Source: Burkholderiales bacterium | GTDB taxonomy: Bacteria; Pseudomonadota; Gammaproteobacteria; Burkholderiales; Burkholderiaceae_E | Length of the DNA stretch: 5,423 nucleotides | Reading direction: 5' to 3' | Assembly: GCA_027489195.1 (NCBI GenBank) | Contig: JAIYAG010000402.1 | Coordinates: forward strand, 1-5,423 | In this document: in pieces, positions 1-4,959 of the stretch | Layout of the letters: each line of letters begins with the position of its first letter | How positions within the stretch are numbered: position 1 is the stretch's first letter | The notes under the pieces: generated by a model | Database searches by the model: none | Told to the model about the DNA's origin: nothing | What the model saw: the letters and a program-made list of their open reading frames with translations, nothing else | Translations under genes and position numbers: made by a program

Positions 1-734
1 ACCGCGAGCGCGGTCGGTGCGACGTTCTTGACCACGTGGCGGAACACCCCGAAGTCGGTCAGGCCCTTGGCGCGCAGCCCGACCACGAACTCCTGCGCGA
101 GGGTCTCGGCGACCAGCGCCCGCACGGTGCGCGAGATGATGCCCATCGGGATCACGCTCATGGTGATCGCCGGCAGCACGAGGTGGCGGATGTGCGCCCA
201 GTCCCAGGCCCACTCGCCCGAGCCGCCCGGGCCCGCGCCCGTGGCCGGCAGCCAGTTGAGCTGCGCGGCGAAGATGATGACCAGCACCATGCCGAGCCAG
301 TAGTGCGGCACGCTCACGCCCACCACCGACAGGAACGAGGCCGCCTTGTCCGCCCAGGAATCGCGGAAGTAGCCGGCGACGAAGCCGAACAGGGAGCCGA
401 AGAAGAAGCCGATCAGGGTCGCCACCGAGGCGAGGATCAGCGTGTTGCCCACCGCACGGATCACTTCGGTCGACACCGAGCGGCCGCTGGCGATCGAGGT
501 GCCGAGATCGCCCTGCAGCGCGCGTCCGATCCAGCTGGCGAACTGCACCGGATAGGGCCGGTCGAAGCCGTACAGGGTCCGCATCTGGGCCTGGAGCTCG
601 GCCGACGCGTCGGCCGGCAGCACCGAGACCAGCGGATCGCCCGGGGCCAGGTGCACGAGCGCGAAGCACACCAGCGCCACGCCGAACATGATCGGCAAGG
701 TGTAGACGACGCGTCTGAAGAGGTAGGCGAGCAC
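1..734 (-). CDS. Peptide-type ABC transporter permease (DppB/OppB family), C-terminus off window
   Basis: This is an inner-membrane permease subunit of a binding-protein-dependent importer of the peptide/nickel/opine class. The 244 visible residues open with MLAYLFRRVVYTLPI and a first membrane helix (about 9-30) ending in HLAPGDP, typical of the DppB N-terminus. LYGFDRPYPVQF (54-65) and GDLGTS (75-80) are the usual family signatures in the periplasmic loop. Further hydrophobic helices lie near 97-121, 133-158 and 185-201. The EAA loop that docks to the ATPase is present at about 202-225 (RTVRALVAETLAQEF, then GLRAKGL). The start is GTG at 734: there is no upstream ATG in frame, the first helix needs this start, and only a weak GGA lies before it. 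Family members run to about 310-340 residues, so some 70-90 residues, including the last helices, are missing beyond base 1. It follows the binding-protein gene by 137 bases on the same strand, so the two are probably one operon. The family call is firm; the substrate is unknown. Confidence 0.93.
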   Translation of the reverse strand, partial: MLAYLFRRVVYTLPIMFGVALVCFALVHLAPGDPLVSVLPADASAELQAQMRTLYGFDRPYPVQFASWIGRALQGDLGTSIASGRSVSTEVIRAVGNTLILASVATLIGFFFGSLFGFVAGYFRDSWADKAASFLSVVGVSVPHYWLGMVLVIIFAAQLNWLPATGAGPGGSGEWAWDWAHIRHLVLPAITMSVIPMGIISRTVRALVAETLAQEFVVGLRAKGLTDFGVFRHVVKNVAPTALA

Positions 735-871
735 AGCGGTATCCGTGAAGCGTGGAGGCGGGATCGCGTCCCGCCCGGAGACGCCGGCGGCGGACCGGCG
801 AAGTGCCGGCCCGCCGCGGGCGCCGCGGGCCGCCACGGACGGGACGCGCCCGGCCGCGGCGAGCGCCGACG
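735..871 (-). other. Hairpin-rich spacer between binding-protein and permease genes
   Basis: This 137-base spacer holds no gene. It contains a perfect 7-base stem with a 5-base loop (GGCGGGA at 757-763, TCCCGCC at 769-775) and a second perfect 5-base stem (CCGGC at 795-799, GCCGG at 805-809). It also has two tandem copies of a 9-base unit, GCCGCGGGC (813-821 and 822-830). No T-tract follows either stem, so these are not classical terminators. Hairpins at this place in ABC importer operons are known in other bacteria to protect the upstream binding-protein message and lower permease output. That role here is inference. Confidence 0.55.
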
Positions 872-2539
872 TCAGTCCATCGTCATCGTGGCGATGTCGA
901 TGAACCAGCTCTTGGGCTGCACGACGTTCTTGACCTTCGGGCTCATCGCACGCGGGCCGACGTCATGGGCGATCCAGACGAACGGCGCTTCCTCGACGAT
1001 CCGCGCGTGAAGCTTGGCCAGGGCGGCGTCGCGCGCCTTGTCGTCGAAGCTGCCGCGTGCATCGGCGATCAGCTTGTCGAACTCGGCGTTGCCGAAGTAG
1101 CCCCAGTTGTTCGACACCGGCGGGAAGGTCTTGGTGCTGGTGAAGCGCACCATCGCGAAGAACGGATCCATCGCCGCGAAGCTCACGTTGATCGCGTTCG
1201 CGCCGTTGGCCGTCGGGTCCTTCGCGCCGCGGCGCCAGTTGGTGAACAGCGTGTTCCACTCGATGACGTCGAACTGCACGTCGAAGTGGCACTGCTTGAG
1301 CGACTGCTGGACCGCCTCGTTCATCGGCAGCGTCTTTTTCTGGCCCGCGGCCGCCGCCGAGATCTGCACCTTGACCTTCAGCGGCTTGGCGGCCGAGTGG
1401 CCGGCTTCGGCCATCAGCTTGCGGGCGGCGTCCGGATCGAAGCGGATGTCGAACTTCGGATCGCCCCACCACGGGTGACCCGGCGTCACGGTGCCCTTCG
1501 GCACGCCCATCATCCCGCCGAGCAGCTTGAGCAGCGCGGTGCGGTCCACGCACAGGTTTGCCGCGTGGCGAACCCGCTTGTCGAGCCACGGCGAGCCTTC
1601 GGCGAACGACAGCTGCCACGGCCAGACGTGCGGCTGCGGGTTGAAGTACATCTTGTTGCCGCGCGTCGTGATCGCCGCCATCGCGTCGGGCGACGGCGCC
1701 TCGATCCAGTCGACCTGGCCCGACAGCAGCGCCGCCGTGCGCGCGTTGGCTTCGGGCATCGGCAGCATCACGACACGGTCGATCTTGGGCACGCGCTTCG
1801 GATCCCAGTAGCCCTTGTTCGCCGCCAGCTCGAGCCGCTCGCGCGGCACGAAACGGGTCATCTTGAAGGGACCGCTGCCCGATGCGTCGGCCGCGAAGGC
1901 CACCCACGCCTGCTTGGCGCGCTCGGCGGGATCGGTGACGCCGGCCGGGACCGCCTTGAGCTTCGCGTCCCAGTGGGCCGGCGAGGCCATGAAGAGGTTG
2001 GTCAGGTTGATCGGCAGGAACGCGTCCGGCTCGCTGGTGACCAGCTCGACCGTCAGGTCGTCGATCTTGCGGGCGGTGCGCAGCGTCGGCATCCGCGAGG
2101 CGGTCACGCCCACCTGGCTGGCGTCGAAGTGCGGCGCGTCCTTGTCGAGCACCTTGCGGACGTTCCAGACCACCGCGTCGGCGGTGAACGCCGAGCCGTC
2201 GTGGAACTTCACGCCCGGGCGCAGCTTGAACACCCACTTGGTCTTGTCCTTGGCGTCGACCGCCCAGGACAGCGCGAGGCCGGGGATCAGCACGCTCGGC
2301 GCTTCGGCCTTGGAGAGATCCCAGTGCGTCAGCGCGTCGTACATCGGGATGCCGGTGAACCGGTTGCCCTCGAATCCCTGGTCGGGCTGGCCGAGCGTGC
2401 GCGGGATGTCGGCGGCGGTCATCGCGATGCGCAGGGTCTTCTCCTGGGCGATCGAGGGCGCGGCGAACGACGCCGCGAAGACGGCGGCGGTGCTCAGGAA
2501 GGCTGCAGCGACGCGTTGCTTGCGGAACGCGAGAATCAT
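872..2539 (-). CDS. ABC transporter substrate-binding protein, family 5 (DppA/OppA-like)
   Basis: This is a 555-residue periplasmic solute-binding protein that delivers its ligand to the permease encoded just downstream. The N-terminus is a Sec signal peptide: MILAFRKQR, then a hydrophobic stretch (about 10-28), then APSIA before QEK, so cleavage is likely after Ala31. There is no lipobox, so it is a soluble periplasmic protein. The mature part has the SBP_bac_5 signature around 102-127 (KWVFKLRPGVKFHDGS, then FTADAVVWNV), GSGPFKMTRF further in, and RLELAANKGYWD. Length agrees with the family (about 500-560). The start at 2539 is chosen because AAGGAG sits 7 bases upstream and the signal peptide begins exactly there. 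The frame stays open far upstream, to 3484, only because of GC bias. Family-5 proteins bind peptides, glutathione, nickel or opines; I see no feature that decides among these. First gene of the importer operon. Confidence 0.95.
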   Translation of the reverse strand: MILAFRKQRVAAAFLSTAAVFAASFAAPSIAQEKTLRIAMTAADIPRTLGQPDQGFEGNRFTGIPMYDALTHWDLSKAEAPSVLIPGLALSWAVDAKDKTKWVFKLRPGVKFHDGSAFTADAVVWNVRKVLDKDAPHFDASQVGVTASRMPTLRTARKIDDLTVELVTSEPDAFLPINLTNLFMASPAHWDAKLKAVPAGVTDPAERAKQAWVAFAADASGSGPFKMTRFVPRERLELAANKGYWDPKRVPKIDRVVMLPMPEANARTAALLSGQVDWIEAPSPDAMAAITTRGNKMYFNPQPHVWPWQLSFAEGSPWLDKRVRHAANLCVDRTALLKLLGGMMGVPKGTVTPGHPWWGDPKFDIRFDPDAARKLMAEAGHSAAKPLKVKVQISAAAAGQKKTLPMNEAVQQSLKQCHFDVQFDVIEWNTLFTNWRRGAKDPTANGANAINVSFAAMDPFFAMVRFTSTKTFPPVSNNWGYFGNAEFDKLIADARGSFDDKARDAALAKLHARIVEEAPFVWIAHDVGPRAMSPKVKNVVQPKSWFIDIATMTMD

Positions 2540-2545
2540 CAGGTT

Positions 2546-2551
2546 CTCCTT
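2546..2551 (-). promoter_or_regulatory. Ribosome binding site of the substrate-binding protein
   Basis: AAGGAG on the minus strand lies 6-7 bases before the ATG at 2539. It is a near-complete Shine-Dalgarno sequence. It decides the start against an open frame that continues for more than 900 bases upstream. Confidence 0.85.
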
Positions 2552-2563
2552 GTTTGGGATCGA

Positions 2564-2577
2564 TCGGCCCGGGCCGA
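2564..2577. repeat. 14-base perfect palindrome in the binding-protein leader
   Basis: TCGGCCCGGGCCGA reads the same on both strands without a spacer. It ends about 12 bases upstream of the AAGGAG ribosome site of the binding-protein gene. It could be an operator for a dimeric regulator, or in RNA a short GC hairpin next to the ribosome site. In such GC-rich DNA a chance origin cannot be excluded. Confidence 0.5.
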
Positions 2578-2759
2578 CGGCTGACAGGCGCAAGGCGCGT
2601 GCCAGAGGCCCGGAACGCGCCAGAGCGGTGCAGGCTCGAACGGCATCGCGATTCGAAGGCGAAGCGCGGCGCCCGCACGCGGATCGCGCGCCGGAAACGT
2701 GCCGGGTGCACCTCGTGGGTGCGGCCGCCGCCGCGTGGTCTCGGGAGACGGACGGCGAC

Positions 2760-2768
2760 GTTGTATCA
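2760..2768 (-). promoter_or_regulatory. Candidate extended -10 promoter for the ABC importer operon
   Basis: TGATACAAC on the minus strand fits an extended -10 (TGn followed by TACAAC, four of six to TATAAT). It is one of the few AT-rich spots in the region. No good -35 box is visible; TTCGGA lies 19 bases upstream, three of six to consensus, and an extended -10 can work without one. Transcription would start near 2753 and give a leader of about 210 bases. Confidence 0.3.
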
Positions 2769-2769
2769 G

Positions 2770-2780
2770 CCACGCCGTGG
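2770..2780. promoter_or_regulatory. Inverted repeat CCACG-C-CGTGG, possible operator
   Basis: Two perfect 5-base half-sites, CCACG (2770-2774) and CGTGG (2776-2780), flank one C. The repeat sits just upstream of the candidate leftward -10, where a bound regulator would block or contact RNA polymerase. The site is short and could be chance. Confidence 0.25.
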
Positions 2781-2811
2781 AGCGTCCGAAGTCCCCCCAC
2801 GCTCGGGGAAG

Positions 2812-2838
2812 GAATTGGGACCGTTTCGTGAAGTCTGA
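2812..2838 (+). promoter_or_regulatory. Candidate RpoE/AlgU-type promoter for the lipoprotein pair
   Basis: GAATTG (2812-2817) and TCTGA (2834-2838) are separated by 16 bases. The known AlgU/RpoE consensus is GAACTT, 16-17 bases, TCTGA, so the -35 matches at four of six and the -10 element exactly. Envelope proteins are typical targets of such sigma factors, which fits the downstream genes. The start would be near 2845, leaving a leader of about 170 bases. I saw no better sigma-70 promoter in front of 3015. Confidence 0.3.
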
Positions 2839-3014
2839 GGCAGGCGATCCGGGGCGACCCGGATGCGCCCCCGGCGCGCCTCGCCCGCGTGCGCTGGCAG
2901 ACAGACGGCTCCCGCCGCGTCCGCGAGACTGTGCGTCCTCCGATGCGGCCATGACACCCGCCCGAGGCCTCGAACGGCCCGGCGCCGCCGCTCTCCCCCT
3001 TCTCAGGATTCCCC

Positions 3015-3413
3015 ATGACGCTTCGTCCGAACACCCTGCGGCCCGCCGCCTCCGCCCCGGCGCTGACCCTGGCGCTGACCCTCACCCTGGGGCTCGGCGC
3101 CTGTGCGTCCACCCCCGTCGCCGTGCAGGAGCTCGCCATCGCCGATGCCGCCGTGCAGCGCGCCAGCAGCACACGCACCACGCAGCTCGCGCCGATGGAG
3201 CTCGGCGTCGCGGTGGCGAAGCTGGGCAGCGCCCGGGCCGCCCAGGCCGCCGGCAACCACGCGCAGGCGCGTCGACTGGCCGACGAGGCCACCCTGGACG
3301 CACAGGTGGCCGACCTTCGCGCCGACACCGTGCAGTCCGTCGGCGCCGCCAAGGAAAGCGAAGACGCCGCACGCGCCCTGCGTGACGAGATCACCCGCAA
3401 AACCGCTCGCTGA
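3015..3413 (+). CDS. Small DUF4398-type outer-membrane lipoprotein
   Basis: This 132-residue protein starts with a lipoprotein signal peptide: hydrophobic LTLALTLTLGLGAC with lipobox LGAC, so Cys30 is the predicted lipidated residue. Residue +2 is Ala, not Asp, so the Lol system should carry it to the outer membrane. The mature part is an Ala-rich helical region: IADAAVQRASST (42-53), LAPMELGVAVAKLGSARAAQ (58-77), then GNHAQARRLADEATLDAQVA (80-99). This layout (APxEL, then A..KL..A, then G....A..LA.EA..DA) is the one I know from DUF4398 proteins, which have no established biochemical role. The charged tail (ESEDAARALRDEITRK) looks helical. The start at 3015 has AGGA 6 bases upstream. The second lipoprotein gene begins 55 bases later and has a similar N-terminal part, so the two probably form an operon and may be related by duplication. 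The stop codon lies in the first copy of an 11-base tandem repeat. Confidence 0.88.
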   Translation: MTLRPNTLRPAASAPALTLALTLTLGLGACASTPVAVQELAIADAAVQRASSTRTTQLAPMELGVAVAKLGSARAAQAAGNHAQARRLADEATLDAQVADLRADTVQSVGAAKESEDAARALRDEITRKTAR

Positions 3414-3447
3414 ACGCTCGCTGAACGCTCGCTGAACGTTCGCTGAA
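3404..3447 (+). repeat. 11-base tandem repeat, four copies
   Basis: The unit CGCTCGCTGAA occurs at 3404-3414, 3415-3425 and 3426-3436, and once more at 3437-3447 with one C-to-T change (CGTTCGCTGAA). The first copy includes the last codons and stop of the small lipoprotein gene; the other three fill most of the gap to the next gene. Because 11 is not a multiple of 3, the TGA in each unit falls in successive frames (3411, 3422, 3433, 3444), so all three plus frames are closed. On the minus strand the same array has no stop and yields a repeating Ser-Glu-Arg shadow peptide. Confidence 0.95.
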
Positions 3448-3468
3448 CACCGGACCCGAGGACACACC

Positions 3469-4413
3469 ATGAACCACTCCGCAATGCCCGTCGTGACGGG
3501 CGTGCTCAAGCGCATCGCCCTCCCGCTGACCGTCGTCGCGCTCGGCGCGCTCGGCGCGTGCAGCACGACGCCGGATCGCAACGCCGCGCTGGACCAGGCG
3601 CGCGCGCGTCTGGACGCCGCGCGCAGCCAGCCGAACGTCGCCGCCCTGGCGCCCGAGGAACTGGCGCGCGCCGATGCGGCGATGCGCTCGGCCGACATGG
3701 CGCACACCGGCGGCGCCAAGGTCGCCGAGATCGACCACCTCGCCTACCTGACCAGCCAGCGCGTGACGCTGTCGCAGGAAGCCGCCGCCGCCCGCGGCGC
3801 ACAGGCCGTGACGGCCAAGGCCGGCGCCGAACGCGACCGCATGCGCCTCGAGCTGCGCACCGCCGAAGCCGATGCCGCCCAGCGCCAGCTGAGTGCGTCC
3901 GCGCAGAGCAACGATCGCAAGACGCAGCAGCTGGCCCAGGCATCGGCAAGCTCGCAGGCGGACCGCGAGCGCCTGGCCAGCCGCGACGCGCAGGTCGGCG
4001 ACCTGCAGGCGCAGCTGAAGGAGCTCAACGCCCGGCCGACTCCGCGCGGCATGGTCGTGACGCTGGGCGACGTGCTGTTCGATACCGGCCGCTCGCAGCT
4101 CAAGGGCGAGGGTGACGCGGCGATGGTCAAGCTGGCCCGGTTCATGAGCCGGGACCCGCAGCGCAAGGCCGCCATCGAGGGCTACACCGACAGCGTCGGC
4201 AGCAGCGCCGCCAACCTGGCGCTGGCCGACCGGCGCGCGCGCAGCGTGCGCTCCGCGCTGCTGGAGCTGGGCGTGGGCGGCGAGCGACTGTCCACCCGGG
4301 CATTCGGCGAGGAGAACCCGATCGGCGACAACGCCACGGCCGCCGGCCGCCAGATGAATCGCCGCGTCGAGCTGGTCTTCTCGCCCGGCGCGGGCGACCT
4401 GCTGGTCGACTGA
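3469..4413 (+). CDS. OmpA-family peptidoglycan-binding lipoprotein with DUF4398-like N-terminus
   Basis: This 314-residue lipoprotein should link the outer membrane to peptidoglycan. The signal peptide ends in lipobox LGAC with Cys31 as the lipidated residue; +2 is Ser, so outer-membrane sorting is expected. Residues about 35-110 (LDQARARLDAARS, LAPEELARADAAMRSADMA) resemble the DUF4398 region of the preceding gene. Residues about 115-188 are a Gln/Ala/Arg-rich coiled coil that would span periplasmic distance. The OmpA domain covers about 193-305: VTLGDVLFDTGRSQL, EGYTDSVGSS, NLALADRRARSV, then AFGEENPI, GRQMNRRVELVF. Asp241 and Arg256 match in spacing the Asp and Arg that bind diaminopimelate in other OmpA domains. 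There is no beta-barrel, so this is not a porin. The start at 3469 has AGGA 6 bases upstream. Terminator hairpins follow the stop. The domain call is firm; the meaning of the DUF4398 region is unknown. Confidence 0.95.
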   Translation: MNHSAMPVVTGVLKRIALPLTVVALGALGACSTTPDRNAALDQARARLDAARSQPNVAALAPEELARADAAMRSADMAHTGGAKVAEIDHLAYLTSQRVTLSQEAAAARGAQAVTAKAGAERDRMRLELRTAEADAAQRQLSASAQSNDRKTQQLAQASASSQADRERLASRDAQVGDLQAQLKELNARPTPRGMVVTLGDVLFDTGRSQLKGEGDAAMVKLARFMSRDPQRKAAIEGYTDSVGSSAANLALADRRARSVRSALLELGVGGERLSTRAFGEENPIGDNATAAGRQMNRRVELVFSPGAGDLLVD

Positions 4414-4418
4414 GGCAA

Positions 4419-4434
4419 GGCCCCCACGGGGGCC
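4419..4434 (+). repeat. GC hairpin after the OmpA-family gene
   Basis: GGCCCCC (4419-4425) and GGGGGCC (4428-4434) pair perfectly around AC, with a realistic loop of four bases. It starts five bases after the stop codon and has no T-tract. It probably supports the terminator just downstream or protects the 3' end of the message. Confidence 0.7.
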
Positions 4435-4439
4435 GGACG

Positions 4440-4468
4440 AAAAAAAGCGCCTCGAGAGGCGCTTTTTT
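4440..4468. terminator. Bidirectional Rho-independent terminator
   Basis: AGCGCCTC (4446-4453) pairs with GAGGCGCT (4456-4463). The stem is flanked by seven As on the left (4440-4446) and six Ts on the right (4463-4468). Read on the plus strand it ends the lipoprotein operon. Read on the minus strand the A-run becomes a U-run, and the hairpin ends transcripts from the tRNA-Ser gene about 13 bases after its CCA. Symmetry and position between converging units make the dual use likely. Confidence 0.92.
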
Positions 4469-4479
4469 CACTGGTTCTG

Positions 4480-4570
<91 letters not shown>

Positions 4571-4623
4571 GTGGTCTTCGACGCCATCCGCCAGCACGGA
4601 CGACGCGAGCAATCAAGACCGCG

Positions 4624-4629
4624 AGTGTA
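4624..4629 (-). promoter_or_regulatory. Candidate -10 box of the tRNA-Ser gene
   Basis: TACACT on the minus strand matches the -10 consensus at four of six. It would start transcription near 4617, about 47 bases before the mature tRNA 5' end. No convincing -35 box is seen 16-18 bases upstream, so the tRNA could also depend on read-through from serS. Confidence 0.3.
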
Positions 4630-4783
4630 GCACGCAACCGAAGGTGCCGTTCGTCGGCCGGCAGCCGCCGTTCGTGTGCGACTGCGGACATCCGACGGGT
4701 CGGGGGCAACGGCCACGCCGATAAGCTTCGGCGCACTGCCTCGTCGGAACCGGGGCTCGACCCACGCTCTCCGGACCCTCCCG

Positions 4784-4957
4784 ATGAAACTCAATGCCGC
4801 CCTGTCCCTGCTCGCCGCCGTGGCCCTGCTCACGCCCGTCGCCGCGATGCTCGGGCTCTACGACACCAGCTTCGAGCAGGTCGCGCGGTTCGCTGGCCCG
4901 GTGATCGGCGCGACGAGCGCGATCGGCTTCATGCGGTTCTTCTCGCGACGCGCCTGA
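4784..4957 (+). CDS. Possible 57-residue two-helix membrane protein, unrecognised
   Basis: I do not recognise this protein. From ATG 4784 it reads MKLNAALSLLAAVALL, then TPVAAMLGLYDTSF, then VARFAGPVIGATSAIGFM, ending in RFFSRRA. This gives two hydrophobic segments (about 4-25 and 33-50), a short acidic linker (DTSFEQ) and a positively charged C-terminus, so an inner-membrane hairpin with both ends in the cytoplasm is plausible. The first segment could instead be a signal peptide. The frame is open further upstream to an ATG at 4676, but that stretch is polar and Arg-rich and the helix starts exactly at the second Met. No clear Shine-Dalgarno is seen (only GGA 10 or more bases upstream). The stop lies two bases from the stop of convergent serS. 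The membrane-protein pattern favours a real gene; the weak ribosome site lowers confidence. Confidence 0.55.
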   Translation: MKLNAALSLLAAVALLTPVAAMLGLYDTSFEQVARFAGPVIGATSAIGFMRFFSRRA

Positions 4958-4959
4958 GC

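Larger units (their letters stand above)
2540..3014. other. Divergent intergenic region, 475 bases
   Basis: No convincing gene lies here. Several frames are open on both strands, but their translations are Arg/Pro/Gly-rich shadows without a ribosome site or domain. The region separates the leftward importer operon from the rightward lipoprotein pair. It holds a 14-base perfect palindrome (2564-2577), a candidate leftward promoter (2760-2768) next to a CCACG-C-CGTGG inverted repeat (2770-2780), and a possible GC hairpin (TCCCC 2792-2796, GGGGA 2805-2809). A candidate rightward promoter lies at 2812-2838. Both transcripts would have long leaders, about 210 and 170 bases. Confidence 0.7.

Noticed and set aside
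36..1010. 324-codon plus-strand open frame over the permease gene
   Set aside because: Arg/His/Ala-rich shadow; the minus strand carries the DppB permease with its EAA loop in the same stretch.
752..2584. 610-codon plus-strand open frame opposite the binding-protein gene
   Set aside because: The translation is His/Arg/Val-rich low-complexity of the kind made by the antisense of GC-rich genes, while the minus strand gives a complete, recognisable family-5 binding protein.
2539..2957. Open frames of 63 to 137 codons in the divergent intergenic region, both strands
   Set aside because: No ribosome site, no domain or hydrophobic pattern, and Arg/Pro/Gly-rich composition; they overlap each other in several frames, as expected of stop-poor GC-rich spacer DNA.
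3404..3447. The 11-base array considered as a CRISPR or iteron array
   Set aside because: Units are directly adjacent without spacers, only four copies exist, and no cas or replication gene is near; it is a simple tandem repeat.
2540..3484. N-terminal extension of the binding-protein frame, giving one 870-residue minus-strand protein
   Set aside because: The extension is Arg/Ser/Ala-rich without a domain, runs antisense through a clear lipoprotein gene and the 11-base repeat, and a signal peptide with a strong ribosome site begins exactly at 2539.
4676..4783. 36-residue N-terminal extension of the small membrane protein
   Set aside because: It is polar and Arg-rich, lacks a ribosome site, and would place polar sequence before a helix that begins naturally at Met 4784; the shorter form is preferred, though not proven.
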